64,000 nt of DNA from Streptomyces bicolor (GCF_000719285.1 NZ_JOFS01000034.1:62001-126000); one strand, 5' to 3'; counted from the stretch's first letter, positions 7,925 to 17,406 are shown. Program-made: numbers and translations. The notes: generated by a model not told the origin, from the sequence alone.

Positions 7925-9748
7925 GTGCAATCCCCTTACCCCCCACGCCCGCCGTACCCGCCACGGCCCGGGGTGAGCCCCGGAGGGTCCGACCGCGATC
8001 TCCTCGCGAACCTGGGCCGTACCGGTGCGGACGGTCACGCCGTCGCTCTGCTCATGGCGCGGCACTGGCGTGCCGCCTACGACTACGCGGCCATCTGCCT
8101 CGTGTCCACCGAGAGTTCGGCCTCCATGGTGGCCGCCGCGGCGTTCCACCGCGTGCTCGGTCACCCGGCCGACGGCGCGCTGCGTCCCCAACTGCTCGCC
8201 GCCGTACGGGACCTGGTGAAGGAGTGGGCGGCGGACGGCGCCATTTCCGCCCTGCTGCCGGAACTCGGCAAACCCACCGGAGGGCGCGGGCTGCGCGCCG
8301 CGCGGTCCGTCACGCCCGAAAGGCGCCATATCGCCGAGCACGCATTCCGGGCTCTCCCGGGGGCTTCGCAATGCCTCCTCTGGCACACCGAGGTCGAGGC
8401 GGAACCGATAACCATACCCGCCGGTCTGCTGGGGGTGGACGCGGGAACAGCGTCCGCCGCGATGGAGGAAGTGCGTGAGCAATTCCGGCAAGGCTGTGTC
8501 CGCGCCCACCGCGAACTCGCGCCCACCCGGGAATGCCGTTACTACAACCGCCTCCTCGACGTCCCCATTCGCCGGGGCGGAGCCTTGTTGCCCGATGTGC
8601 AACAGCATCTGATGGAATGCCGTTACTGCCGTCACGCCGCCGAGCAGCTCAGCCATTTCGAGGGCGGACTCGAAGTGCTGCTCGCCGAAACCGTGCTCGG
8701 CTGGGGCGCCCGGCGCTATCTCGACTCCCGGCCCGGCCGCGGCGGCATCGGATCGGCGTCGACCGGCCGTCCCCGACGCGGCGGGCGGCACCGCCCGGCC
8801 CAGCTCGCCGTGCCGCGCGGACGCACGCGGGCCCTTGCGGTGGGCGTCGGTCTGACCTCCCTCGTCCTGCTTGTCACGTTACTCACCGCCAAGGGCTGGT
8901 CCGAGGAGAACGGTGTCCCCGCCGCGCAGGCGACGTGGGGCGCGCCCAGCGGCCAGTCCGTCAACCCGGGTGCGAACTCCCGGCCCTCGACAGGCGGTTC
9001 ACCGTCGGCCGCCTCGGCCGAGGACCCCGTCGAGATCGCCCAGGGCAGGCTCCGCAACGTCGACCGCGGCCTGTGCCTGGACCTCCACGAGGGCGAGATC
9101 CGCACCGGTGCCCGCGCCGAGCTGGCGGAATGCTCGTCCGCGGCGTCCCAGCAGTGGTCGTACCAGGACAGCGGCCTGCTGCGCAGCGCGGCCGACCCCA
9201 CGCTCTGCCTGGACTCCGATGCCGACAACGGCAGGGTCGTCCTGGCCAACTGCCTCGCGCACGCCGGCGAGGTGCGCTACGACCTCACCGTCCACGGGGA
9301 ACTGCTGCCACGCCGCTCCGGGGGGCTGGCGGTCGCTTCCGGTGAGGACGAGAGCGTGGTGCTCGTCGAGCGCGACGGATCCGAGGCGCAGCGCTGGGTG
9401 CTCGACGGCGGGCCGGCGGCCGATGGGGTGCCGGAACCGGAGCGGAAGGCGGAGGTGAAAGGGGAGGGCGGCAAGCCCGCGGACCCGGCGCCCGCGCCCG
9501 GGCACGAGTCGCCGGATGCCGCCGCCCCCGAGCCGCCCGAGGCCGACTCTCCGAAGGACGAGCCGAACCGGCCGGCGGACGAGCCGGAGCCGCGGTACGA
9601 GACGCGATACGTCCAGGACGGCTCCGGCGACGAACCCGAGCCCGCCACTCCTGTCGACGCCGTCGTGACCCTCCCGGCTGAAGTACCGGCCACCGTCTCC
9701 AAGGTCGTCGGCGCGGCCACGCGGACGCTCGACTCCGCCCTCCGCTAG
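7925..9748 (+). CDS. Membrane-anchored RICIN (beta-trefoil lectin) domain protein
   Basis: A 607-residue protein with a proline-rich start (QSPYPPRPPYPP). A helical, sigma-factor-like cytoplasmic region follows, containing a CRYYNRLLD…CRYCRHA segment that resembles a zinc-finger anti-sigma motif. One membrane helix (ALAVGVGLTSLVLLVTLL) leads to an outside part with a beta-trefoil carbohydrate-binding domain (QGRLRNVDRGLCLDL, LCLDSDADNGRV, QRWVLDGG) and a long acidic Pro/Glu tail. The GTG start is set by GGAAGGAAAT eight bases upstream. It probably senses or binds cell-wall or extracellular glycans. A strong terminator follows. Confidence 0.7.
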   Translation: MQSPYPPRPPYPPRPGVSPGGSDRDLLANLGRTGADGHAVALLMARHWRAAYDYAAICLVSTESSASMVAAAAFHRVLGHPADGALRPQLLAAVRDLVKEWAADGAISALLPELGKPTGGRGLRAARSVTPERRHIAEHAFRALPGASQCLLWHTEVEAEPITIPAGLLGVDAGTASAAMEEVREQFRQGCVRAHRELAPTRECRYYNRLLDVPIRRGGALLPDVQQHLMECRYCRHAAEQLSHFEGGLEVLLAETVLGWGARRYLDSRPGRGGIGSASTGRPRRGGRHRPAQLAVPRGRTRALAVGVGLTSLVLLVTLLTAKGWSEENGVPAAQATWGAPSGQSVNPGANSRPSTGGSPSAASAEDPVEIAQGRLRNVDRGLCLDLHEGEIRTGARAELAECSSAASQQWSYQDSGLLRSAADPTLCLDSDADNGRVVLANCLAHAGEVRYDLTVHGELLPRRSGGLAVASGEDESVVLVERDGSEAQRWVLDGGPAADGVPEPERKAEVKGEGGKPADPAPAPGHESPDAAAPEPPEADSPKDEPNRPADEPEPRYETRYVQDGSGDEPEPATPVDAVVTLPAEVPATVSKVVGAATRTLDSALR

Positions 9749-9750
9749 TC

Positions 9751-9779
9751 AGGGGTCACCCCGCACGGGGGTGACCCCT
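9751..9779. terminator. Terminator after the ricin-domain gene
   Basis: Perfect 12-bp stem AGGGGTCACCCC / GGGGTGACCCCT with a 5-nt loop, two bases after the stop codon. Confidence 0.8.
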
Positions 9780-9900
9780 CCTTCGGCCCCTGACGTCATT
9801 CGGTCGTTTCTCGTCCATGTCATTGACACGAGTCACTGACGTTCCTAGTTTTCCCGCCGCGCCACTGCAGTCCCATGCTCACGAACGTGGAGGTGGACCG

Positions 9901-11457
9901 GTGATACGTCGTATGTCCGTCGCACTGTTGGCCCTCGCGGCCGCGCTTGTCGCTCCCGTGCCCGCGCAGGCCGCCGACCCACCTGTCGTCCGCACGGACG
10001 CGGGCTGGGTCCGGGGTGAGACCACCGCCGAGGGACGGCAGTTCCTCGGCATCCCCTACGCCGAGCCGCCCGTCGGAGAACTCCGCTGGCGGGAACCGCG
10101 GCCGGCCCGGCCCTGGCAAGGCGTGCGTACGGCACGGGACTTCGGCAACAAGTGCGTACAGACGGCCGGTTGGGACCCCGGATACGAGCGGCCGAGCCAC
10201 ACCGAGGACTGCCTCGACCTCAATGTGTATGTCCCCAAGGGCGCCGCCCGCCGGGCGGTCCTGGTCTGTTTCCACGGCGGAGGGCTCACCGCCGGGGCCG
10301 GTCAGGACGTCGTCCCCGACACCTTCGCCCGCCAGACCGGCACGGTCGTCGTGACCGTCAACTACCGCCTCGGGGCGATGGGCTTCCTCGCCACGGCCGG
10401 CCTGGACGGCGAGGCCCGCGACGGGGTCTCCGGCAACTTCGGCATGCTCGACCAGCAGGCAGCGCTGCGCTGGGTGCGCGCCAACATCGGCCGCTTCGGC
10501 GGCGACCCCGGCCGCGTGACCATCGCGGGCGAGTCGGCGGGCGGCCGCTCGGTCTGCACCCAGCTGGCCTCGCCGACGGCGAAGGGGCTGTTCCGGGCCG
10601 GGATCATCCAGAGCGGGGCGTACGGCGACTGCGGTGCGCGTACGCACGAGACCGCCGTGACCCAGGGCGCCGCCTTCGCGCGGAAGCTCGGGTGTGCCGA
10701 CCTGGCCTGTCTGCGCGCCAAGCCGCCCGCCGACATCCTGGCCGCGCAGAGCGGATTCGACTGGGCGCCGGTGACCGGCGGCACCTTCCTGCCTCGGCAG
10801 CCGAAGGAGGCGTTCGCGCGGGGAGCCGCGGCCGGCGTACCCGTCATGAACGGCGCCAACCAGGACGAGGGCCGCCTCTTCGCCTTCGCCCGCTTCGACC
10901 TGAGCGGCACCCCGCTCACCGCCGAGCAGTACCCGACGGTGATGCGGACGGACTACGGCGACGAGGCGCTCGCGCGCTACCCCCTGTCGTCGTACCCCTC
11001 CCCGACCATCGCGTACGCCACGGCCCAGGGCGACCAGCTGTTCGCCTGCCCGGCCCTCCGCCTCGACGGCACGCTCGCCGGACGCGGCAAGGTCTACGCG
11101 TACGAGTTCGCCGACCGCACCTCCCCGCCCTTCGCCTCCCTGCGCGACCTCGGAACGGACTTCGACTTCGGCGCGACCCACGTCAACGAGGTGCAATACC
11201 TCTTCGAGCACTTCGGCCTTCCGTCACCGCTCAACGCCGAGCAGCGGAGGCTGGCTCGGCAGATGGTCCAGTACTGGGGCTCGTTCGTCCGGGACGGCGT
11301 GCCGCGCGCGGCGGGCCAGCCGGGGATGCCCACCCGCCCCGGTACCGTCCTCGCGCTCCGCACCCCGTCCGCCGGCGGGAACGCACTGAGCACCACCGTG
11401 CACCGTGAGCACAAATGCAACCTGTGGGACACCGAGAGCGTCACACAGAGCAGGTAG
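9901..11457 (+). CDS. Secreted type-B carboxylesterase / lipase
   Basis: A 518-residue alpha/beta hydrolase of the carboxylesterase type-B family. It starts with a signal peptide (VIRRMSVALLALAAALVAP, cleavage after AQA). FHGGG forms the oxyanion hole, GESAGG is the nucleophile elbow, the acidic member lies in NQDEGRLF, and the His near residue 425 is in THVNEVQYLFEH. GTG 9901 is preferred to the ORF opening at 9817 because GGAGGTGG stands just before it and the signal peptide begins there. Extracellular ester hydrolysis is expected; substrate is unknown. Confidence 0.85.
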   Translation: MIRRMSVALLALAAALVAPVPAQAADPPVVRTDAGWVRGETTAEGRQFLGIPYAEPPVGELRWREPRPARPWQGVRTARDFGNKCVQTAGWDPGYERPSHTEDCLDLNVYVPKGAARRAVLVCFHGGGLTAGAGQDVVPDTFARQTGTVVVTVNYRLGAMGFLATAGLDGEARDGVSGNFGMLDQQAALRWVRANIGRFGGDPGRVTIAGESAGGRSVCTQLASPTAKGLFRAGIIQSGAYGDCGARTHETAVTQGAAFARKLGCADLACLRAKPPADILAAQSGFDWAPVTGGTFLPRQPKEAFARGAAAGVPVMNGANQDEGRLFAFARFDLSGTPLTAEQYPTVMRTDYGDEALARYPLSSYPSPTIAYATAQGDQLFACPALRLDGTLAGRGKVYAYEFADRTSPPFASLRDLGTDFDFGATHVNEVQYLFEHFGLPSPLNAEQRRLARQMVQYWGSFVRDGVPRAAGQPGMPTRPGTVLALRTPSAGGNALSTTVHREHKCNLWDTESVTQSR

Positions 11458-11528
11458 GCTGCCCCGGCGCGCGCTCAAGCCGAGCGTGCGCCGGGAACAC
11501 AAGGTCCAGGAACCGAGAGGAAGCGGCG

Positions 11529-12173
11529 TTGCACGTCCAGGAATGGCTCGAAACGGTGCCCCCGCTCGCCATCTATCTGCTGGTCGGCGTGGTCATCGGC
11601 CTGGAGAGCCTGGGCATCCCGCTGCCCGGCGAGATCATCCTGGTCTCCTCGGCGCTGCTCGCCTCCCAGCACGGTGAGATCGACCCCTTCGTGCTCGGCG
11701 CCTGCGCGACCGCGGGCGCGATCATCGGCGACTCCATCGGCTACGCCATCGGCCGCAAGGGCGGCCGCCCACTCCTGACCTGGCTGGGCACGAAATTCCC
11801 CAAGCACTTCAGCGAGGGCCACATCGCCACCGCCGAGCGCTCCTTCCAGAAGTGGGGCATGTGGGCCGTCTTCTTCGGCCGCTTCGTCGCACTCCTGCGC
11901 ATCTTCGCCGGCCCCCTCGCGGGCGTCCTGCGGATGCCGTACTGGAAGTTCCTCATCGCCAACGTCTTCGGCGGCATCCTCTGGGCGGGCGGCACCACGG
12001 CGGTCATCTACTACGTGGGCGTGGTCGCCGAGTCCTGGCTGAAGCGCTTCTCGTGGCTGGGCCTGGTGGCGGCGGTCCTGATCGGCCTGACGTCGATGCT
12101 GATCATCAAGCGCAAGGCGAAGAAGGCGCAGCCGGCACAGCCGGAACCAGAACCGGTTGGCGCCGGGGACTGA
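11529..12173 (+). CDS. DedA family membrane protein
   Basis: A 214-residue integral membrane protein of the DedA/SNARE-associated family. The N-terminal re-entrant segment with GIPLPGEIIL is followed by the family motif FFGRFVALLRIFAGPLAG, whose arginines are essential in studied members. About five membrane segments and a basic, proline-rich tail are seen. DedA proteins act in membrane homeostasis, some as lipid flippases. The TTG start at 11529 has GAGAGGAAG upstream and puts the first helix at the normal distance. Confidence 0.85.
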   Translation: MHVQEWLETVPPLAIYLLVGVVIGLESLGIPLPGEIILVSSALLASQHGEIDPFVLGACATAGAIIGDSIGYAIGRKGGRPLLTWLGTKFPKHFSEGHIATAERSFQKWGMWAVFFGRFVALLRIFAGPLAGVLRMPYWKFLIANVFGGILWAGGTTAVIYYVGVVAESWLKRFSWLGLVAAVLIGLTSMLIIKRKAKKAQPAQPEPEPVGAGD

Positions 12174-12187
12174 AACGCCGCCTTCTT

Positions 12188-12231
12188 GGGCGCGGGGAAC
12201 TGCGCGATCAACCACAACGAGCCCGCAGACC
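12188..12231. repeat. GC-rich interspersed repeat
   Basis: GGGCGCGGGGAACTGCGCG followed by ATCAACCACAACGAGCCCGC, between convergent genes. I recognise it as a type of interspersed repeat common between Streptomyces genes; a genome search would confirm its copy number. Confidence 0.6.
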
Positions 12232-12242
12232 GCGTACAACCT

Positions 12243-12773
12243 CTAGCCCCCGTGCTCTTCCCGGTGCGCCTTCGCCAACTCCGCGTACATGGTGCCGTTG
12301 AGCGTGACGCCCTGCCGCTCCTCTTCCGTAAGCTCCCGCTTCACCTTCGCCGGCACCCCCGCGACAAGCGACCCGGGCGGCACCCGCATCCCCTGCGGCA
12401 CCAACGCCTGCGCGGCGACCAAGGACCCCGCCCCGATCACCGCGCCGTTCAACACGGTCGCCCCCATCCCGATCAGACAGTCGTCCTCAACGGTCGCGCC
12501 ATGCACCACGGCGTTGTGACCGACCGACACTCGTGCGCCGATGCTGACGGGGAAACCAGGATCCGCATGCAACGTGCAGTTGTCCTGGATATTGGAATGA
12601 GCCCCGACGGAGATCCGCTCCACATCACCGCGCGCCACCGCGCCGTACCAGATGCTCGCGCCCGCCTCCAGCGTCACATCCCCGATCACCGAGGCCGTGG
12701 GCGCTACGAAAGCCTCTCCGTCGATCTTCGGCTCTCTGCCGCCGATGCCTTTGATCAGCGCCTGGTGCGTCAT
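12243..12773 (-). CDS. Gamma-carbonic-anhydrase family protein
   Basis: A 176-residue left-handed beta-helix protein with hexapeptide repeats (GDVTLEAGASIWYGAVARGD, SIGARVSVGHNAVVHG, LIGMGATVLNGAVIG). Three histidines sit at the positions that bind zinc in Cam-type anhydrases (…CTLHAD…, SVGHNAVVHG). It belongs to the YrdA/PaaY group, where carbonic anhydrase activity is variable. ATG 12773 has GGGAGA upstream; the longer frame has no RBS. Confidence 0.8.
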   Translation of the reverse strand: MTHQALIKGIGGREPKIDGEAFVAPTASVIGDVTLEAGASIWYGAVARGDVERISVGAHSNIQDNCTLHADPGFPVSIGARVSVGHNAVVHGATVEDDCLIGMGATVLNGAVIGAGSLVAAQALVPQGMRVPPGSLVAGVPAKVKRELTEEERQGVTLNGTMYAELAKAHREEHGG

Positions 12774-12882
12774 CACCGTCTCCCGTCGTCTGCGGTACAT
12801 CGGCACGTTACGCCACCCGGTAGGGCGAAGATCACAGCCCCTCGACCTCATAAGGACACCGAACGCTCAGTACGGTGACCCC

Positions 12883-13680
12883 GTGCCGAAGCATAAGAAC
12901 ACGTTCTCGTCCTGGCGGCGCAGCCTCACGCAGCGCGCCGTCCACGCGGCCTGGGCCTGGGCGCAGCGCGCGGGTTCGGTGACCGCCGAGAACCCCGGCC
13001 GCCTCCGCTTCGGCTCGATCGGCGAGGCCACCCGCCTCGCCTTCCCGCTCGGCACCGTCTTCGGCGAACCCTGGATCCACCTCGGCTCCCACTGCATCGT
13101 CGGCGAACAGGTCACGCTGACCGCCGGTCTGATGCCCGACCTCGACCTGGGCCCTGAGCCGATCCTGCGCATCGGGGACGGCGTCGTGCTGGGCCGCGGC
13201 AGCCATGTCATCGCCGACACGACGGTCACCATCGGCAGCGACTGCTACTTCGGGCCGTACGTCTACGTCACGTCCACCAACCACTCGTACGACGATCCGC
13301 ACGAGCCCATCGGCAAGCAGTGGCCCCGCATGGAGCCGGTCGAGATCGGCCCCGGGTGCTGGATCGGTACCGGTGCCGTGATCCTGCCGGGCGCGCGGAT
13401 CGGGCGGAACGTCGTGGTCGCGGCCGGTGCGGTGGTGCGGGGCACGGTGCCCGACCACGCCGTCGTGGCGGGGGCGCCCGCCCGTGTCGTACGGCGCTGG
13501 ACGCCCGGTGAGGGCTGGCAGCCGCCGCTGCGGACCCCGGCGCCGGTGCCGATACCGGACGGGATCACCCCCGAGCAGCTCCAGGCGCTGTCCGAGCTGG
13601 ACGAGGAGACGGCGGCGAAGCTGGCGGAGCTGGACGAGAAGGCGGCCGCCGAACTCGCCGAGCCGGCCGCGGAGGCGTGA
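12883..13680 (+). CDS. Hexapeptide-repeat acyltransferase
   Basis: A 265-residue protein whose middle is a left-handed beta-helix of the CoA-dependent O-acetyltransferase type: IGDGVVLGRGSHVIADTTVTIG, TSTNHSYDD (candidate catalytic His) and GPGCWIGTGAVILPGARIG. The C-terminal 50 residues are helical and acidic (LDEETAAKLAELDEKAAAEL). It is divergent from the gamma-carbonic anhydrase gene, with a 109-bp shared promoter region. The acceptor is unknown; such enzymes usually modify sugars or antibiotics. Confidence 0.75.
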   Translation: MPKHKNTFSSWRRSLTQRAVHAAWAWAQRAGSVTAENPGRLRFGSIGEATRLAFPLGTVFGEPWIHLGSHCIVGEQVTLTAGLMPDLDLGPEPILRIGDGVVLGRGSHVIADTTVTIGSDCYFGPYVYVTSTNHSYDDPHEPIGKQWPRMEPVEIGPGCWIGTGAVILPGARIGRNVVVAAGAVVRGTVPDHAVVAGAPARVVRRWTPGEGWQPPLRTPAPVPIPDGITPEQLQALSELDEETAAKLAELDEKAAAELAEPAAEA

Positions 13681-13704
13681 GCCGGTCGGCTCCGGAACCC
13701 TGAG

Positions 13705-14562
13705 TCAGCCGGCCGCCAGCAGCACCGTGCCCATCAGCGCGAGCCCCGCACCCGCCGCCTGCACCGCCAGCAACCGCTCCCGCAGGAATCCGCGCGCGGC
13801 CAGCGCGGTCACCACCGGGTAGAGCGAGGCCAGTACGGCGGCCACGGTGACCGGGCCATGCTGCGCGGCGACCACATACGTGCCGTTCGCCGCCACGTCG
13901 GCGAGGCCGACGAAGGCGAACGTGGGGAGCGAGCGCCAAGGGATGCCGCCGTCCGGGAGGGCGGCCGCGCCCCGCCGCACCGACACGTACAACGCGAGGC
14001 CGCCGGCCGCCACGTTGACCACGCGCTGGACGAAGAGCGCGAGGAACAGGCCCGTGATGGTGGTCGACGCCTCCGCGATCAGCGCGAACACCGTGCCGAA
14101 ACCGAAGGCCGCGATCAGCGTGAGCAGGATGGCCCGCCGCTGTACGGGCGCGCCCCGCAACTGCGGTCCGCCCGCGAGTGCGACACCGAGCACGGCGACG
14201 GCGATCCCCGCGATCTGCACCAGTCCGGGGCGCTCGCCGAGGAACAGGCCCACACCGACCGGGACCGCGACACCCACCGTGCCCAGCGGGGACACCACGC
14301 CCATCGGGCCGAGCGCGAGCGCCTTGTAGAAGCAGAGCAGGGCGACCGGGCCCACCACGCCGGCGGCGACCGCGAACCACAGCTGGGAGCCTGCCTCACT
14401 CCAGCCGCCCGTGGCGACCACGATCACGCCGAGCACGGTCGCGGCGATCGCCTGCGAGACGACGACCACCGTGAGCGCGGGGGTGCGCCGGGTCAGCAGT
14501 CCGCCGCCGAAGTCGGCCAGCCCCCACAGCAGGCTGGTGGCCAGGGCGAAGAGTGCTGTCAC
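13705..14562 (-). CDS. EamA/DMT family transporter
   Basis: A 285-residue inner-membrane protein with ten hydrophobic segments in two EamA halves (LLWGLADFGGGLLTRR… and TLIAAFGFGTVFALIAEAS…). The family exports amino acids or other small metabolites. It lies divergent from an XRE/cupin regulator with a dyad between them, so that regulator probably controls it. Confidence 0.85.
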   Translation of the reverse strand: MTALFALATSLLWGLADFGGGLLTRRTPALTVVVVSQAIAATVLGVIVVATGGWSEAGSQLWFAVAAGVVGPVALLCFYKALALGPMGVVSPLGTVGVAVPVGVGLFLGERPGLVQIAGIAVAVLGVALAGGPQLRGAPVQRRAILLTLIAAFGFGTVFALIAEASTTITGLFLALFVQRVVNVAAGGLALYVSVRRGAAALPDGGIPWRSLPTFAFVGLADVAANGTYVVAAQHGPVTVAAVLASLYPVVTALAARGFLRERLLAVQAAGAGLALMGTVLLAAG

Positions 14563-14584
14563 GGTTGGCCTCGCAGTACAGTTC

Positions 14585-14604
14585 GGTGCACGATCGGGTG
14601 CACC
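14585..14604. promoter_or_regulatory. Candidate operator between eamA-type gene and its regulator
   Basis: Perfect dyad GGTGCAC-N6-GTGCACC, 23 bp before the transporter start. It is a likely site for the divergent XRE/cupin protein. Confidence 0.5.
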
Positions 14605-14669
14605 CCACCGTAGTGCAGCGTATTGGACCCTGTCATCCAGAATAGTGAACTCCGGAACTTGGACGGAAT

Positions 14670-15242
14670 GTGTCGGACCTTGAACTGCTGACCCAGTCCC
14701 TGGCGCGCAACGTCAAGCATTGGCGCGCGGTGCGCGGCTTCACGCTGGACGTGCTCGCCGCCCGGGCAGGCGTCAGCCGCGGCATGCTCATCCAGATCGA
14801 GCAGGCACGCACCAACCCCAGCCTCGGCACGGTGATCAAGATCGGTGACGCGCTCGGGGTCAGCATCACCACCCTCCTCGACTACGAGCAGGGGCCGAAG
14901 GTGCGGGTCGTCCCGGCCGACCAGGTCGTGCGGCTGTGGCACACCGACGCGGGCAGTCACAGCCGGCTCCTCGCCGGCACCGAGGCGCCCGGCCCGCTGG
15001 AGATGTGGCACTGGCGGGTGATGCCGGGTGAGAGCAGCACCTCGGACCCGCACCCCGTCGGCACCGTCGAGATCGTCCACGTCACGGCGGGCGAACTGAC
15101 CCTCACCGTCGACGGCACGGACTACCTCGTCCCGGCCGGCGCGAGCGCCACCTTCGAGGCCGACGCCCCGCACACATACGGCAATCAGGGTGACGTCCCC
15201 ACGGAGTGGATGCTGGCCGTCTCGGTCCCGCCGGCCCGCTGA
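14670..15242 (+). CDS. XRE-family regulator with C-terminal cupin domain
   Basis: A 190-residue cytoplasmic regulator. An N-terminal helix-turn-helix (LDVLAARAGVSRGMLIQIEQ, about residues 25-50) is joined to a C-terminal cupin barrel with HPVGTVEIVHVTAGELTLTVDG. This architecture (SutR/PuuR type) senses a small ligand in the cupin. It starts 107 bp from the divergent EamA transporter. The start is GTG at 14670. Confidence 0.85.
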   Translation: MSDLELLTQSLARNVKHWRAVRGFTLDVLAARAGVSRGMLIQIEQARTNPSLGTVIKIGDALGVSITTLLDYEQGPKVRVVPADQVVRLWHTDAGSHSRLLAGTEAPGPLEMWHWRVMPGESSTSDPHPVGTVEIVHVTAGELTLTVDGTDYLVPAGASATFEADAPHTYGNQGDVPTEWMLAVSVPPAR

Positions 15243-15285
15243 GACCTCACTCCGACGGCGTCGACGGGGCTATTAGCGTGCGCTC

Positions 15286-15843
15286 ATGGACGCACCCATC
15301 GGACACTTCGACAACGCCACCCCCGCCCCCGCCTGCCTCGACGAACTGACCCGCCCGGTCGCCGACGCCGTACGCCACTGGCACGGCAGCGTCCCCGCCG
15401 ACCAGATCGTCTACGTCGAGACCGATCCGCAGTGGGCCGACACCGCCGTCTTCGTCGAGCACTACGGGCGGGAACTGCTGGAGCAGTCCGCGAACTGCGT
15501 GGTCGTCGCCGGCAAGCGCGGCGGCGAGACCACGCTGGCAGCGTGCGTCGTGCTGTCCACCACCCGGGTCGACGTGAACGGCGTCGTACGCCGCCAACTC
15601 GGCGCCCGCAAGGCGTCGTTCGCGTCCATGGACATGGCGACCGGCGAGACCGGCATGGAGTACGGCGGCATCACCCCGATCGGACTGCCCGGCGACTGGC
15701 CGGTGCTGGTGGACTCGGCCGTCGTCGACCTGCCGTACGTCCTGGTCGGAAGCGGGCGCCGGCGGGGCAAGCTGCTGGTGCCGGGGAAGGCGTTCGCGGA
15801 GCTGCCGGGGGCGGTCGTACTGGAAGGGCTCGGCGTCGCCTGA
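15286..15843 (+). CDS. YbaK/EbsC-type aminoacyl-tRNA deacylase
   Basis: A 185-residue YbaK/ProX-superfamily protein. The family hydrolyses mischarged aminoacyl-tRNAs such as Cys-tRNA(Pro) or Ala-tRNA(Pro). Family signatures visible are CVVVAGKRGGE, the RRQLGARKASFA segment with the conserved Lys, and GGITPIGLP near the C-terminus. It is a single gene 43 bp after the XRE regulator, converging with the CDF exporter. Amino acid specificity cannot be deduced. Confidence 0.8.
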   Translation: MDAPIGHFDNATPAPACLDELTRPVADAVRHWHGSVPADQIVYVETDPQWADTAVFVEHYGRELLEQSANCVVVAGKRGGETTLAACVVLSTTRVDVNGVVRRQLGARKASFASMDMATGETGMEYGGITPIGLPGDWPVLVDSAVVDLPYVLVGSGRRRGKLLVPGKAFAELPGAVVLEGLGVA

Positions 15844-15854
15844 GCGGGGCGCGC

Positions 15855-16985
15855 TCAGGCCTTGGCGTGGTGGGCCAGGGCCAGATGCGGATCCGCCTCG
15901 CCCGGCAGCGGTGCCGGGTCGGCGTGGACCAGGGCCGCGGTGAGCCGGGGTACGGCGTGCAGCAGGGCGTGCTCGGCGTCGACGGCGACGGCGTGCGCCT
16001 GACGTACCGTCACCTCGCCGTCAACGACGACCGCCACCTCGGCGCGCAGCCGGTGCCCGATCCAGCGCAGCCGCAGCTCGCCCACCTCACGCACGCCCGT
16101 GACCTCCCGAAGCGCCCGCTCGGCCCGGTCCACCAGGGCCGGGTCCACGGCGTCCATCACCCGCCGGAACACCTCGCGCGCCGCGTCCCGCAGCACCAGC
16201 GTGATCGCGGCGGTGATCGCCAACCCTACGAGCGGGTCCGCGAGTTGCCAGCCCAGTGCGGCACCGCCCGCGCTCAACAGGACGGCCAGTGACGTGAATC
16301 CGTCGGTACGGGCGTGCAGCCCGTCCGCGACCAGCGCGGCCGAGCCGATCGCGCGGCCCACCCGGATCCGGTACCGGGCCACCCATTCGTTCCCCGCGAA
16401 CCCGACGAGCGCCGCCACGGCCACGGCAGGGATGTGCTCCATCGGGCGGGGGTCGAGGAGGCGGTCGACGGCCGTCCATGCCGCGAAGGCCGCGGACGCG
16501 GCGATCGTCAGCACGATGGCGATGCCCGCGAGATCCTCCGCCCGCCCGTAGCCGTAGGTGAAGCGGCGGTTCGCCGCGCGCCGGCCGAGCACGAAGGCGA
16601 TTCCGAGCGGTACGGCGGTCAGCGCGTCCGCTGTGTTGTGCACGGTGTCCCCGAGCAGTGCCACCGAACCCGAGAGGACCACCACGACCGCCTGAACCAG
16701 CGCCGTCACGCCGAGCACGGCGAGCGAGACCCACAGGGCGCGCATGCCGCGGGCTGAGGACTCAAGGGCGGAGTCGAGCTTGTCGGCGGTTTCGTGGGAG
16801 TGGGGGCGCAGGAGGTGGGTGAGGCGGTGGCGGGGGCCTGCGGTGGAGTGGGAGTGGTCGTGCCGGTGGGGCCGGTGGGGCTGGTCGTGACGGTGCCCGT
16901 GCTCGCCCCCGTGCTCATGTGCGTGCCCGTGTCCAGGGTGGGGCTCGCGTCCGTGGTGGTGGTCGTGCTCGTGCCGGTCGCTCAC
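15855..16985 (-). CDS. Cation diffusion facilitator (Zn/Co/Cd exporter)
   Basis: A 376-residue CDF protein. The first 60 residues are a cytoplasmic metal-binding tail with more than 20 histidines in HxH runs. Six membrane helices follow, with HD-type metal sites GDTVHNTADALTAVP and ALVADGLHARTDGFTSLAV. The C-terminal domain has a ferredoxin-like fold (LRLRWIGHRLRAEVAVVVDG). It exports zinc or another divalent metal in exchange for protons. The divergent ArsR/SmtB-type regulator 55 bp away is its probable controller. Start codon GTG with GGAAGGGGAAG upstream. Confidence 0.9.
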   Translation of the reverse strand: MSDRHEHDHHHGREPHPGHGHAHEHGGEHGHRHDQPHRPHRHDHSHSTAGPRHRLTHLLRPHSHETADKLDSALESSARGMRALWVSLAVLGVTALVQAVVVVLSGSVALLGDTVHNTADALTAVPLGIAFVLGRRAANRRFTYGYGRAEDLAGIAIVLTIAASAAFAAWTAVDRLLDPRPMEHIPAVAVAALVGFAGNEWVARYRIRVGRAIGSAALVADGLHARTDGFTSLAVLLSAGGAALGWQLADPLVGLAITAAITLVLRDAAREVFRRVMDAVDPALVDRAERALREVTGVREVGELRLRWIGHRLRAEVAVVVDGEVTVRQAHAVAVDAEHALLHAVPRLTAALVHADPAPLPGEADPHLALAHHAKA

Positions 16986-17040
16986 GGCTTCCCCTTCCGG
17001 TGCGCGGGTATGGACGCGAAGCCGCCCACCCGGCCATTAT

Positions 17041-17406
17041 GTGCGTATGAGCGCACGCATGCACCTATCACCTGCGCACGATGCGCACCCGCGCACTCCG
17101 GGCGAGGAACAGTTCGCGCTCGCCGCCGAACTCCTGGCCCTGCTCGGCGACCGCACCCGCCTCACGCTGCTGCACGCCCTGACGGCGGGGGAGGCCGACG
17201 TCACGACGCTCACCGAGGCCTGCGGCGCGGCCCGGCCCGCCGTCAGCCAGCATCTGGCCAGGCTGCGTCTCGCCGGCCTGGTGGACACGCGCAAGGAGGG
17301 CCGCCGGGTGGTCTACTCCCTGCGCGACGGCCATCTGCGCCGCCTCGTCGACGAGGCGCTGAGCGTGGCGGACCACCGGCTGAGCGACCGGCCGCTGCAC
17401 GACTGA
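17041..17406 (+). CDS. ArsR/SmtB-family metalloregulator
   Basis: A 121-residue winged-helix repressor: LLGDRTRLTLLHALTAGEADVTTLTEACGAARPAVSQHLARLRLAGLV with recognition helix PAVSQHLARL, then the wing RKEGRRVVYSL. The C-terminal ARHRLSDRPLHD-like tail (…VADHRLSDRPLHD) has Asp and His residues fit for an alpha-5 metal site. It is divergent from the His-rich CDF exporter, so zinc-type derepression is likely. GTG 17041 or ATG 17047 may be the start. The dyad GTGCG-N6-CGCAC covers them (17041-17056) and could be the autoregulatory operator. Confidence 0.85.
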   Translation: MRMSARMHLSPAHDAHPRTPGEEQFALAAELLALLGDRTRLTLLHALTAGEADVTTLTEACGAARPAVSQHLARLRLAGLVDTRKEGRRVVYSLRDGHLRRLVDEALSVADHRLSDRPLHD